Shown here: one piece after another, positions 1 through 10,605 of the stretch | Numbering within the stretch: the stretch's first letter is position 1 | How the letters are laid out: each line of letters starts with the position of its first letter | Origin: Protonemura montana | Lineage: Eukaryota; Arthropoda; Insecta; Plecoptera; Nemouridae | Assembly (NCBI GenBank): GCA_947568835.1 | Contig: OX387611.1 | Location: 10,043,850-10,107,849 of the forward strand | Direction of reading: 5' to 3' | DNA: 64,000 nucleotides | Notes under the pieces: generated by a model | The model's input: only the letters and a program-made list of their open reading frames with translations | Database searches by the model: none | What the model was told of the DNA's origin: nothing | Translations under genes and position numbers: made by a program

Positions 1-758
1 TTAATTTGCACTGTTATTTGTAATATGTATAAACTATATAATGTAAATATATTCAGTTTTCGAAAAAGAGGCTTACAATGAACTCGGTTTCCCTTGTTAA
101 GCATAATTCTTATAGCTTTCTTTTGAAGTACGAAAATTTTCCTGCTTTTTGGAGTGCTACCCCAAAACTCAAGGCCATACCTTATTCTAGATTCAATATT
201 AGCGTAATAAACTAACTTAGTTGTATCGATATCCGAAATTCTTCGTATTGACCTTACTGAGAACAGTGCCCTACTTAATTTAGTTGCCAGGGCATCAATG
301 TGGCAACCCCACTTTAATCTATTATCTATAATAAGACCTAGGAAATTTGCTACTTCTACATTTTCTATTACTACATTTGTTGCATTGTTTACTATGGGCG
401 TAACTGCTTCATTAGCTTCCTTAGAAATCAAAAAGGACATTGATATTGTTTTAGCGTTATTCAGTATAAGTTTATTACAACTAAACCACAATGTTGCATC
501 TGTTATTTTCTTTTCGGTTTCCTGTTTTAGTGTATGTAGATCACCTTTCTTTGCCTTTGCCAGAAGGCTAGTGTCGTCAGCGTACAGTTCCGCGTTCTTA
601 ACATTGTGTGGTAAATCATTTATGAAAATGATAAAAAGCAGCGGCCCTAGAATTGACCCTTGTGGGACCCCAATCTTCACTCCTTCCGGTTTAGAGTGGA
701 ATATTTTCTCTATCCCATATCTATCAAGCTGCTTAACTTCCACAATCTGAGACCTAAC
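1..758 (-). pseudogene. Non-LTR retrotransposon reverse transcriptase, partial (C-terminal half)
   Basis: Read on the minus strand, the frame is open from a TAG at 761-759 to the window edge. It shows the hallmarks of a LINE reverse transcriptase: GVPQGSILGPLLF (about 641-676), the catalytic YADD (573-584), and FLGLIIDNRLKW (about 304-340), followed by a thumb-like stretch ending CKPLFRKL near position 70. A LINE enzyme of this type copies its own RNA at a nicked chromosomal site. The upstream part (endonuclease and fingers) is missing, so the copy is 5'-truncated, and the 3' end lies outside the window. No frameshift or stop is seen in the visible part, which suggests a fairly young insertion. 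The sequence style fits the Jockey/CR1 group; clade assignment is inference. The 150-residue plus-strand frame over it is a shadow. Confidence 0.88.
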
Positions 759-762
759 CTAA

Positions 763-836
763 CCAGTACATGTTACGAAACGTCGGGAAATTCTAGTTGT
801 CCTTTACTTAGCATTCAAAACCCATTTCAAATAGAT
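763..836 (+). repeat. Dispersed repeat fragment, family A (GTTACGAAACGTCGGGAAA)
   Basis: This stretch contains GTTACGAAACGTCGGGAAA followed by TTGTCCTTTACTTAGCATTC. Near-identical copies occur at 47437-47512 (plus) and 50347-50435 (minus). It starts right after two GGTTA-type pentamers at 752-762 that close off the reverse-transcriptase fragment. Such ACGTCGGGAAA-type ends are common near the 3' ends of retroelements, but the family is not identified. Confidence 0.7.
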
Positions 837-986
837 TTTCTTATTATAATTATTAAATATTTTTTCATGTTGAAACCTTATAATATTGATAGAAACATCT
901 TCTTAGGAGAGAAGTGTGCTGGTATGGTTGATACAAAATTACTTGTTATTTAGATTCCTAAATACTTTCATTTCATCTGTTTTATA

Positions 987-2098
987 GGGTGCTTACTCAG
1001 GTCTATTGGAGTGGGTGCTTACTCAGGTCTATTGGAGTGGGAGCTTACTCAGGTCTATTGGAGTGGGAGCTTACTCAGGTCTGTTGGAGTGGGAGCTTAC
1101 TCAGGTCTATTGGAGTGGGAGCTTACTCAGGTCTATTGGAGTGGGAGCTTACTTAGGTCTATTGGAGTGGGAGGTTACTCATGGCTATTGGAGTGGGAGC
1201 TTACTCAGGTCTATTGGAGTGGGAGCTTACTCAGGTCTATTGGAGTGGGAGCTTACTCAGGTCTATTGGAGTGGGAGCTTACTCAGGTCTATTGGAGTGG
1301 GAGCTTACTCAGGTCTATTGGAGTGGGAGCTTACTCAGGTCTATTGGAGTGGGAGCTTACTCAGGTCTATTGGAGTGGGAGCTTACTCAGGTCTATTGGA
1401 GTGGGTGCTTACTCAGGTCTATTGGAGTGGGAGCTTACTCAGGTCTATTGGAGTGGGAGCTTACTCAGGTCTATTGGAGTGGGAGCTTACTCAGGTCTAT
1501 TGTAGTGGGAGCTTACTCAGGTCTATTGAAGTGGGAGCTTACTCAGGTCTATTGGAGTGGGAGCTTACTCAGGTCTATTGGAGCAGGAGCTTACTCAGGT
1601 CTATTGGAGTGGGAGCTTACTCAGGTCCATTGGAGTGGGAGCTTACTCGGGTCTATTGGAGTGGGAGCTTACTCAGGTCTATTGGAGTGGGAGCTTACTC
1701 AGGTCTATTGGAGTGGAAGCTTACTCAGGTCTATTGGAGTGGGAGCTTACTCAGGTCTATTGGAGTGGGAGCTTACTCAGGTTTATTGGAGTGGGAGCTT
1801 ACTCAGGTCTATTTGAGTGGGAGCTTACTTAGGTCTATTGGAGTGTGAGCTTACTCAGGTCTATTGGAGTGGGAGCTTACTCAGGTCTATTGGAGTGGGA
1901 GCTTACTCAGGTCTATTGGAGTGGGAGCTTACTCAGGTCTATTGGAGTGGGAGCTTACTCAGGTCTATTGGAGTGGGAGCTTACTCAGGTCTATTGGAGT
2001 GGGAGCTTACTCAGGTCTATTGGAGTGGGAGCTTACTCTGGTCTATTGGAGTGGGAGCTTACTCAGGTCTATTGGAGTGGGAGCTTACTCAGGTCTAT
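987..2098 (+). repeat. 26-bp minisatellite array, about 43 copies
   Basis: The unit is 26 bp, with core GGAGTGGGAGCTTACTCAGG followed by TCTATT. Copies are nearly identical with scattered single substitutions. No frame of the unit contains a stop, so all three plus frames are open and give meaningless 26-residue-periodic peptides. The same unit recurs at 48131-49628 (minus) and 51256-51880 (plus). Confidence 0.97.
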
Positions 2099-2260
2099 AT
2101 CTAGGTCTACTGGATACAACTAATCGGCCAAACCACTTGTCCGATCGCGACGAAACAAAAACTGGGCGACCCATCACACTATTGGCAACAGATGATCAAA
2201 GTACTTTTAAACAAATCTTCTTGTTACACGCGCTGTAAAACTGTCTGTTCAAGACGTTTT
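2099..2260 (+). repeat. Shared 3' flank of the 26-bp arrays
   Basis: The first 95 bp (containing GGATACAACTAATCGG and CTTGTCCGATCGCGACGAAA) match the reverse complement of 48036-48130 almost exactly, and weaker similarity continues to about 2255 (TGTAAAA...CTGTTC). The minisatellite is therefore an internal part of a longer dispersed element, not an isolated local expansion. Confidence 0.85.
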
Positions 2261-2918
2261 TTTTTTGAAAAAAAAAACCGTCCAACTTCAACACATTGTT
2301 GTGTTTCTTACATATTGTGGCATTTAATTCGATCCGATCTTGAGGAATTTATGGCCGAAAAAACAAGAATGATAATTATTTTCTGGAACTCTTGCCATCG
2401 GGTAAATCTCCAAGAAAAGTCTTTCTATCTCGTGTGGTACTTTTTTCAATAAAATAACTTTTAAGAAACATACATTTTGATGATTTTATGTGCAATGAAC
2501 GACGCTGTCCGTTAGTTTGTAATCACAGAATTTGTATCTTTAGTGGAAGTGCCGAGTTTGATCTGCGGGTTGCGTTCAGGGGCTATTTTTTTTTTAAATC
2601 GATTGTTTTGTTATTTGGTGAGATTTCGGACAAACGGGATTACAGAGATGAAGAAAAAATGTTTCTTCTTTACTTTACTCTATAGAATATATGCCTACGT
2701 GGTCTTCTATATTTTTTTCTATCTTTAAAACAACTTTTCAAGTCACAAGTTTTGAAAGTATAGGGAATTCAAAAAATGTCCCATGCCTTTTTTTACACCA
2801 CACATTCATTTTTTTTCTAAGGTGTGGCCGTGCCAAGTTTTAAATAATTCTTAAAGCATTCTGAAAGTACGAGAAACATTGAAAATGACAATTGAAAAAT
2901 TAAGTTAAAAGTTAAAAG
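2261..2918. other. AT-rich stretch, nothing recognised
   Basis: Short open frames only, none with recognisable similarity. Several T- and A-runs. No repeat shared with the rest of the window was noticed. Confidence 0.5.
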
Positions 2919-3215
2919 TTAGTACAGCAACTTCACTCGCCTTGCTTATCAACCTCTCGACAGCATGGATTTGTGGAGGAATCCTGTTGTTCGCTTTGTA
3001 CCGTCCTTCGGAAGGGACGTTAAGACGGGGTTCCCTTTGTTCCCTTAGACGGGAGTAGACTACGTTCTGCACCGCCTTTCTCCTTCTTCCTGTCTAGGCT
3101 AGGTTAGGTCCATCATCATCCTCATCATCATCCACACATTCACCGGCGCCATTAGACCAGTGCCACAAGGTCCGATTTCAAAACATTGCGTCGTTAAACA
3201 ACACAAATCAAACAA
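2919..3215 (+). mobile_element. 5S-headed SINE family, body and tail (5' truncated)
   Basis: It begins at GTTAGTACAGCAACTTCACT, so the 5S-like head is missing. The central domain (GTCCTTCGGAAGGGACGTTA) and the tail (TCATCATCCTCATCATCATC, then a CAGTGCCAC block and TGCGTCGTTAAAC) are present. At least ten other copies in the window share these blocks. Confidence 0.85.
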
Positions 3216-3292
3216 AAAATTGTTGATACCTTTCTTTGAATTGTATCTGAAGTTTCGCTGAACATTATGAGCATTGTTATCAAATGGCATGT

Positions 3293-3448
3293 CTAATTAT
3301 CTCAATTGGTTCGAGCAACACCCGCGACAGGTCGAGATCTGGGTCCAAGTAGCTCAATTGGTTAGAGCAACACCCGCGACAGGTCGAGATCGGGGTCCAA
3401 GTAGCTCAATTGGTTAGAGCAACACCCGCGACAGGTCGAGATCGGTGC
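3293..3448 (+). repeat. 52-bp tandem triplicate of a tRNA-like A-box segment
   Basis: Three copies at exactly 52-bp spacing (CTCAATTGG at 3301, 3353 and 3405). Each holds TAGCTCAATTGGTTAGAGCA, a canonical tRNA D-arm/A-box, followed by ACACCCGCGACAGG, matching the anticodon arm of the tRNA-like SINE elsewhere in the window. The T-arm/B-box half is absent from every copy. Confidence 0.85.
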
Positions 3449-4370
3449 TTATTAAGTGGTTATTAGTTTTGTTAATAATGAAATACTTTGCCCATTACAA
3501 GAATTTGCAATATAAATCAGTGATCCCAAGAGAAGATTTGAGTAATGTTTCAGTTAATTGGAAAGAAAATTCTTTAAAAGAATTCAAGGATTATTTTTTA
3601 CAATAATAAACATTTTTTCTATTTGTAAAAAAAAAAAGCTTATCTTGTATCTTCAGAAAATTAGAAACTTTTTTCTTCGAATTTCTCTGAAATTCGCTAT
3701 TTCTCTCACAGAATTCGCTCTCCACGCAATTACGATTGTTTGTCCCACATTGCGTGTATTGTGCGTATAGTTTGCGGACAAACAAACAAACAAACAGCTT
3801 GTTTTGCGTAAATAACTTTAGCTTTAGAACATTTAACAAAATTATCGCCTCGATTATTTCGTCCAAACAAACATCGCCGCTTTGTTGCGTTGGTAGCGAT
3901 GATGATGCGTTTCGGATATGCGTGAAAATAGCCGAGATAATTGCGTCAATTAGTCGTAATTTGCAATTAGACACGGTGGACAGCTCTCGACCGTGACGTC
4001 ATGCTTGTTTTCCTCCTGGCTTACCGAATTAGCGGGGAAAACCGCGTTAAAATTGTCAGAGCGGAAATTTGTTTTCTGGATTAGAGATGATGTTGCTAGC
4101 GAAGATATAACTAATTTTTATGATCCTTGTAACAATTTCGAAGTAAATCAAGTTTGTAGTTAACTGCAAATCGACGCGAAATAAACATCTGGTTCGAATT
4201 TTTTACATCCCACTTCTGGCTTTGCAAAATTTCAGCTGCCATTTTGAATGAAATCCAAAAAAAATCAGTTATTAATAAAATGTCGATATTTGTCATTGAA
4301 AAAGAAAGAAATTAAAAAATATTTACAATTAAAAGAATACAGATTTTTTATTTTTATTCTTATTCAGAGC
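3449..4370. other. Unassigned stretch with one CRE palindrome
   Basis: A perfect TGACGTCA lies at 3994-4001 in a locally GC-richer patch (about 3840-4060). A minus-strand open frame of about 127 codons starts only with GTG and has no recognisable family, so it is not called. The rest is AT-rich. Confidence 0.4.
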
Positions 4371-4375
4371 ACTAA

Positions 4376-4452
4376 TACCCCCTCAAAAATGGATGCCTGA
4401 ACGGGGACTTGAACCCAGATCTCCTCCTGTCAGGGATGCTGCTCTAGCACCT
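4376..4452 (-). mobile_element. tRNA-like SINE head, degenerate copy
   Basis: The minus strand reads a D-arm remnant (GAGGTGCTAGAGCAGCATCC), then a B-box GGGTTCAAGTCCCCG and TTCAGGCATCCATTTTTGAG. This layout and the GGCATC.ATTTTTGAG ending match the tRNA-like SINE copies at 7.6 and 23.5 kb, but with many substitutions. It is not a functional tRNA gene. Confidence 0.65.
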
Positions 4453-4768
4453 CTGTGAAATCGAAAATATTTTGTTTTATTCTAAGATACAGAAATTCAA
4501 ATTGTTGAAATTGGAATTGAATTGAAAAGCACTGAAATTGTTTAAAATATTTAAAAAAAACATGCGAAGAATGGTTTTTAGTTAAGATTTGAGGAAGAAA
4601 GAAAGGGGGAAGAAAAATAAAAAAAAAAATTATGAGAAAGTGCAATCATCATTGAAGGAAAGAATAAAACGGAAAAATCTAATTAAGTATCAAATTGATT
4701 AAATCGGAATACTGAAATTGTTCAAGGAAAGTCAGTATTTGGTTGCCAACATTAGAAAGATCTAGAAT
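4453..4768. other. A-rich stretch, nothing recognised
   Basis: Low-complexity A/G-rich DNA with no coding potential seen. Confidence 0.5.
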
Positions 4769-4770
4769 TG

Positions 4771-5199
4771 GAGGTTCAATGGTAGATTCAACGTTTGGTA
4801 GCCATGGAGATGCTGAGATCGCCTGACAGAGCTTCTCAATTCTGCTATCTTATGTTACCACGGGTATATCATGGCCTAACATAGGAGGTTCAATGGTAGA
4901 TTCAACGTTTGGTAGCCATGGAGATGCTGAGATCACCTGACAGAGCGTCTCAATTCTGCTATCTTATGTTACCACGGGTATATCATGGTCTAGCATAGGA
5001 GGTTCAATGGTAGATTCAACGTTTGGTAGCCATGGAGATGCTGAGATCGCCTGACAGAGCTTCTCAATTCTGCTATCTTATGTTACCACGGGTATATCAT
5101 GGTCTAGCATAGGAGGTTCAATGGTAGATTCAACGTTTAGTAGCCATGGAGATGCTGAGATCGCCTGACAGAGCTCCTCAATTCTGCTATCGTATTTTA
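4771..5199 (+). repeat. 114-bp tandem repeat, about 3.8 copies
   Basis: GAGGTTCAATGGTAGATTCA recurs at 4771, 4885, 4999 and 5113, a spacing of exactly 114 bp. Copies differ by only a few bases; the last is cut off after CTCAATTCTGCTATC. Neither strand resembles a known protein. Confidence 0.95.
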
Positions 5200-5742
5200 C
5201 CTATTTCATGTGCTTTTATATCTCTCATACCTGTTTCACCTTAACGCACGGCGACGAACATCTTTGTTAAATTGGCGTGTGTGAAATCATGGGATCGGAA
5301 ATCGCGCGCATAGATATGAAAAATAATTGGGCAAGTCCAGACGATGGCAAGGCAGGGAAGCTCAAGGACTTGGGTGAATCTAATTGGTACACGACACGGT
5401 CGTGAAGATGCTATGTCATGCCTGTGATCGTGTCATCAGTGAAGCGTGACGTCTTTAAATCTTGTGTCGGTGAAAGGTCAGTGGTATTCGGTAGCTTGGG
5501 GCAAAGTAGACATTGCCTAGTTGAGTGGATTTTAAGTTTTTTTAGGATAAAAGATATTTTTTTAAATAATAGTTAACCAAAATATTTTAAGATAAAAACC
5601 TGATTTTTGTAAGGAAAAAAATGCTTGGTTTAGCAAAAAAAATAAACACTTTCGCGGTGTTTACAAAAGATAAAAAGAAAACTGACAAATGATCACTTGC
5701 CTTTGTCGGTTTTTAATTGGTTCAATTCACTTACCTTACATA
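5200..5742. other. Unassigned stretch
   Basis: No repeat, RNA or coding similarity recognised. Confidence 0.4.
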
Positions 5743-6084
5743 ACCTTACCTAACCTAACCTAACCTAACCTCACCTAACCTAACCTAACCTAACTTAACC
5801 TAATCTTAACCTAACCTAACCTAACCTAACCTAACCTAACCTAACCTAACCTAACCTCACCTAACCTAACCTAACCTAACCTCACCTAACCTAACCTAAC
5901 CTAACCTAACCTAACCTAACCTAACCTAACCTAACCTAACCTAACCTAACCTAACCTAACCTAACCTAACCTAACCTTACCTAACCTAACCTAACCTAAC
6001 CTAACCTAACCTAACCTAACCTAACCTAACCTAACCTAACCTAACCTAACCTAACCTAACCTAACCTAACCTAACCTAACCTAA
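5743..6084 (+). repeat. Interstitial telomere-type repeat (CCTAA)n / (TTAGG)n
   Basis: About 68 pentamers, overwhelmingly CCTAA, with a few variants (CCTCA, CCTTA, CTTAA, one CTTAACC slip). TTAGG is the telomere repeat of most arthropods. Unique-looking DNA lies on both sides, so this is interstitial in the window or a long pentanucleotide microsatellite. Reading from left to right gives the C-rich strand. Confidence 0.97.
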
Positions 6085-6925
6085 ATTTTTTTACCTTGTG
6101 AACTATACTTTTGAATTTTTACTATAAATTTTAAAATTAAAATATGCAGAAAATCGGAACAACAAAGAAAAACTATTAAATGTAACGGAGTGGCAGTATG
6201 TTAAAACTGTTGCAAACTGCAAAAAATATTACTGTTCTCTCTAAAAAAAAAAAAAAAAATTAACGTTGAGTTCTTACCCAGAAACTGGCCAAATGTACAT
6301 TTTAACAAATTCAGAAAACTCACAAAAAAAGTCATTGCATTCTTTACAGCGTTTACAAATATCATTTCACTAACCATCAGCAGAAAAAAAAAAACACAAA
6401 AAACATCTAAAAGCTCAACTGTAACCAGTACAATTAGGTATCTTACCAAACAAAACGGAGCAAATACTTTCGCCCTTCTGCTAATCGTCCTATCGCGTTC
6501 GCAACTATAGCTCGATCGCTCTAACCATCTGCATATTTCATCGTTCAAAATGAACACTTCGAGAAACATTGAACCACATTTGGCAGACGTCGCTGCCCAT
6601 TGCAATAAAATGCTCACGTCGCTCGCGAAAGGTCAAAGGTGTCCGACAGTGACGTCACGTTATCCTATCTATCCGTAGACTAGTATTGAATTATTTATCA
6701 GCGCAATTTAGACTAAAAACATCGAGAATCGACTTTGGTACTGAGATGTGGAAAATTACATTTCTCTCTCCCTTTTTTTTGGCTCCAGGATCTGTATTTA
6801 TTGCCCTTTTTTATTTATATTTTAACATAATCAAGATAATCAAGACAAGATAGCTATGAGAGTAAGAAGTATTCAATGCACGTTGGTTTGTGTTATCTTC
6901 ACTTTTTTGTATGGTTCTATCGGGA
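6085..6925. other. Unassigned stretch with one CRE palindrome
   Basis: A perfect TGACGTCA lies at 6650-6657. On the minus strand a frame from 6617 could be read as an exon ending at a GTAAGA donor (6446), but it opens with GTG and has no family match. It is treated as unproven. Confidence 0.35.
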
Positions 6926-6929
6926 AAAC

Positions 6930-7465
6930 CAACCGAACGGTTGGAAACACCGTTTCTCATAAGATCACCGAAGTTAAGCAACACTGCGCTGAGTCAGGTA
7001 TTGGATGGGTGACCATCATACACATGACCAGTTCTGTTCGGAAGAGAGGTTGGAGGAAAGAAAGTTTAGCATCACAGTGCTGAGTCAGGTATTGGATGGG
7101 TGACCATCATACACATGACCGGTTCTGTTCGGGAGAGAGGTTGGAGGGATGCAAGTTAGTACAGCAACTTCACTCGCCTTGCTTATCAACCTCTCGACAG
7201 CATGGATTTGTGGAGGAATCCTGTTGTTCGCGGTGTACCGTCCTTCGGAAGGGACGTTAAGCCGGTGTGTCCTTTGTACTATTCGACAGGAGTAAGCTAC
7301 GTACCGGCACCAGGTTTTCTCTCCTCCCTTCTCGGCTAGGTTAGGTTCATCATCATCCTCATCATCATCCACTCATTCACCAACGCCATTAGACCAGGTC
7401 CACACAGCTAGTTGTCAAAACAGTGCGTCGTTAAATGCAATTATCATCAATCAATATCTAGAAAA
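6930..7465 (+). mobile_element. 5S-headed SINE, near full length, two head modules
   Basis: The head matches 5S rRNA internal promoter sequence: GATCACCGAAGTTAAGCA (box A region) and GGTATTGGATGGGTGACCA (box C region). A second, partly damaged head module follows at about 7070. Then come the body (TTAGTACAGCAACTTCACTC, TTCGGAAGGGACGTTAAGCC), the CATCATCC-rich tail, GTGCGTCGTTAAA and an ATCAATCAAT terminus. This is the best template for the family in the window: 5S-derived head, conserved centre, short-repeat tail (SINE3-like organisation). Confidence 0.88.
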
Positions 7466-7615
7466 CAAAATAATATAACAAAACAGACAAACCAAACATA
7501 AACTCATTGGGACAGGTAAAAATACTAGCAAGGTATCAGCAGAACTAGTAAAAATAACTAGAAATACCAGCAAGAAAAAGTTGTTTAAACTATTGACAAG
7601 AACAAAGTAGAATTT

Positions 7616-7810
7616 TATTATTATCAACACTGTAACCGTCTCAAAAATTGATGCCCAAACGGGGATTCGAACCCCGATCTCGACCTATAGCGGGCGTTGC
7701 TCTAAACCATTGGGCTACTTGGACACTGGCTTTTTTGAGACGGTTATAGTTTTGATAATAATAAAATACCCCGCGCATTGCAAGCGTTTGCAATTGAAAT
7801 AAGATTTCAT
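7616..7810 (-). mobile_element. tRNA-like SINE inside inverted repeats
   Basis: Inverted arms (AACCGTCTCAAAAA at about 7636 and TTTTTTGAGACGGTTAT at about 7733) flank a minus-strand tRNA-like sequence with B-box GGGGTTCGAATCCCCG and D-arm TAGCCCAATGGTTTAGAGCA. Outside lie ATAATAATAAAATACCCCGC and the near-palindrome GCAAGCGTTTGC. AAGTAGAATTTTAT sits on both outer sides and may be a target-site duplication. Confidence 0.8.
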
Positions 7811-8980
7811 CCTAACAAGGTAGAATTTTATGTTACTATGTCGTAGCACTTACTTGAACTATGGTTTGAATTTATTTGAATAAAACAATAAAAAAGCTAG
7901 CAAAGAAACCAAAAAAACTAATTAAAACATGTAAGTACTATCAGCCTAACTAGAAAGTAGAGGTATACAAGCTAGCACAAGCAAGGACGAACGGTTTTTA
8001 GCTAGAATTTCACTACAACTAACAAAATCTAACTAGAACAGTAAAATATTTTCATCGTTCGAAACAAACATGTAGAAGGTACAGTTTTTTTTTAATCTGT
8101 TTTTACCTAAATCTATTATATATTTATCAGAGAAACCATCGTCTCAACTGGCAAAATCGTTACCCATCCTGAACGGATTAATTGGGTACCTTTAAGCTTT
8201 ATTTAATCCAACTACGTAGAAATAGCGCTCACAAAATTTGCAACTTAATTAAACATTTGAATCATTCCTAAAGACAACTCGGATGAACGTGATAACGTCC
8301 TCCGATTTCAAATAATCCTCTACCGTACATAACCTATATGTCATTTTATGATTTACAGGCAGACGTATCATTAATTTAGCAGCGATTCAACATTGCTTCA
8401 CGCTAGGCAAAGCATTGTTCTCAGGTAAACGTTTCAATCTATTCACTGTCAGGCGGGATTTCGCCTGATTCCGGCTGCAAACGACACTATTGCACAAACC
8501 ACTTCAAAAAGGAAATATTTAGTAATTGCATTCCTAGAGGAGGGATCCATTAGTTTTCAAAACCTAGTTTCGAAGCTGTTCATCTGCAAGCACTGAAGTT
8601 TGGTACACATACTTTAACAAGGGAGAATGCACAGTAGATGTAATTGCATTTTCCAATTAGTTTTTGTAAGATCAGAAAAAACAAAATCTGTCAGAAAATG
8701 TTTTGATGCATTTTTAATAATAAGAATCATTATATTACAGAAATATTCAAACAGTGGCGATTGTTTAGTCGAATGCTTGTAACTGGGAGTCAGTTTTGAT
8801 TGAATTATTATTATTACATATATGAATTATTATTGAAAAACACTTCATGATTACCATAACCATAATCATAAAAAATATTAATAAGAAATTGTATTTATAA
8901 TATAGACCAGTAAGCTAGACCATAATGGTCAACCATATATTAGGATAGCTGTCAATTTTAAAATGAATTGATTTTTCTTC
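7811..8980. other. Unassigned AT-rich stretch
   Basis: No open frame of note and no shared repeat recognised. Long enough to hide degenerate elements that cannot be seen by eye. Confidence 0.4.
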
Positions 8981-8984
8981 TTCT

Positions 8985-9255
8985 GTGTTTAACGACGCAC
9001 CGTTTTGAAAAAAAGCTCGACGGCGTGGCGTCAGTGAATGAGTGTGCGGTGATGAACCTTAACTAGTCTAGAAGGGATAAGGGAATATTTGGTGCCGGCA
9101 CGTGGCCTACTCCTGCTGAACACCAAGGAGACCACCAGCTTAACGTCCCTTCCGAAATTATTCAAAGTGAAAAACAGGATTCCTCCACAAATCCATGCTG
9201 TTGAGAGGTTGTTAAGCAAGGCGAGTGAAGCTGTACTAACTTTAATCCCTCTAAA
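8985..9255 (-). mobile_element. 5S-headed SINE, body and tail, diverged
   Basis: Reading right to left: GTACAGCTTCACTCGCCTTG, the CATGGATTTGTGGAGGAATC block, GGAAGGGACGTTAAGCTGG, then GCCGGCACC and the GTTTTGAAAA..GTGCGTCGTTAAAC end. The head is absent. More substituted than most copies, so an older insertion. Confidence 0.82.
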
Positions 9256-9780
9256 CTCTAAATGAATTGTACCGAGATAATCAATTTTCCTCTCATGTCA
9301 ATGTTGAGACCATCCCCCCAAACGTAAATGTCAAACACGTGTAGGTCTGACGCATTAAAGCATTACACTGCGATCCCATTTAGGACCTCTAGGCGTGATT
9401 CCAGGATTCCAGGATTCCAGGATGTGCGCGTCGTCCCTGGAGATCAAACCAACGCGCCCTCAGTCAAAGCTGATTAGAGAGGCGGGTTTTTATAATGATA
9501 ATAATCTACGCAGGTCCACCTTCAAAATGGACCGTGGCAAAACATGAAACATGGATATATATTTTCAGAGAATTTTTTTTTTTTTTACTTTTGTGACAAT
9601 GAAAATTTAATAAAAGAGAATATTTCTTTACTGTGTGGCAAGCTGTGACACGAAATATGTCTGTAATTTTTTCATTATTTTCGTATTTTTGTTTATGTAT
9701 AAATAAAGGGATAAAAAATATATTCACTTTGTTCGAATCGTGAACAAAGATTGCTTACGCTCGAGTTATACTTTAATATA
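9256..9780. other. Unassigned stretch with a short CCAGGATT run
   Basis: Three CCAGGATT-like octamers at about 9401-9423. Otherwise no recognised feature. Confidence 0.4.
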
Positions 9781-9784
9781 ACAA

Positions 9785-9935
9785 TGTTAAACTGTCTGCT
9801 GAGCAAACGAGGCCGGTAACACGTGGTAACGGTAGGTGCCACTCGATGGCGCTTGCAGCCGTTCTTTTAAACAAACCTTAACAATTAAATAACTCTGACT
9901 CAAAATATCTAAAGATGTATGTCAATCGTATCATC
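9785..9935 (+). repeat. Dispersed repeat family X, 5' part
   Basis: Contains CTGCTGAGCAAACGAGGCCG, GGTAACGGTAGGTGCCACTC and the CTCF-like core CCACTCGATGGCGC (9839-9852), followed by GTTCTTTTAAACAAACCTT and a CTCAAAATAT block. The fullest copy of the family is at 56395-56690. Confidence 0.75.
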
Positions 9936-9941
9936 CTTATA

Positions 9942-10030
9942 AACATTCACTCATTCACCAAACGCAATGAGACCAGTGCCGCATGGCCTGATGTCAAAAC
10001 AGTGCGTCGTTAAACACCACAAGTCAAAGA
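9942..10030 (+). mobile_element. 5S-headed SINE, tail only
   Basis: CACTCATTCACCAAACGC, GAGACCAGTGCCGCATGG and AAAACAGTGCGTCGTTAAAC match the terminal 80 bp of the SINE. Head and body are missing. Confidence 0.75.
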
Positions 10031-10354
10031 AGTGTCGTAATCTGCGAGATCATTCGAAACAAGGCTCCACCGAGAAGAATTCTCCGTTTCTTCGCGATTT
10101 AAAAGACAAAAGGGTAGCCATTACAGCCATTAGCCATTACATTAGCCAAAACAGATTTTCTTTAGCGCTGGCCTTCTAAATACACCTATAAACTCAAAAA
10201 TTTCCTAATTTTTTATGCAATATTAAGTTTGAAAAAGAAATCTAGTTCTCGGTGGTTTTTGTTCTCAAAACCGTACTTGCTATTAAACAGATTTATTTGG
10301 TTTAAAATGAGATTGAATGAGACAATATTCAATACAATTGAATGATATCTGATT

Positions 10355-10605
10355 TAAATTACAAACGCTTGCAATGCGCGGGGTATTTTATTGTTAACGA
10401 CACTATAACCGTCCCAAAAATCGATGCCCAAACGGGGACTCGAACCCCAATCTCCATCTATCGCGGGTGTTGCTCTGAACCATTGAGCTATTAGGACACT
10501 GGATTTTTGAGACGATCCTAGTGTAATTGATGAGAATTTGGCATCGATTTTTCGGACGGTTATAGTGTTTTTAATAATAAAATATTCAATACAATTGAAT
10601 GTGAC
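10355..10605 (-). mobile_element. tRNA-like SINE inside inverted repeats
   Basis: Same layout as 7616-7810: ACGCTTGCAATGCGCGGGG, the arm ACTATAACCGTCCCAAAAA, a minus-strand tRNA-like core with GGGGTTCGAGTCCCCG, then an arm TTTTTGAGACGATCCTAGTG. An additional inverted arm copy (ATCGATTTTTCGGACGGTTA) follows about 40 bp later, so the right end is duplicated. Confidence 0.8.

Noticed and set aside
298-750. A 150-codon plus-strand frame
   Set aside because: It overlaps the minus-strand reverse transcriptase, which has clear conserved motifs. The plus frame has none.
1006-1848. Long open frames in the 26-bp arrays (up to 351 codons)
   Set aside because: The unit lacks stops in every frame of that strand, so open frames follow from repetition. 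All three frames are open at once, which a real gene would not show.
6201-6617. A 138-codon minus-strand frame as a first exon with a GTAAGA donor and upstream CRE
   Set aside because: It opens with GTG, not ATG. The only nearby ATG is out of frame and stops quickly. The later part is T-rich low complexity.
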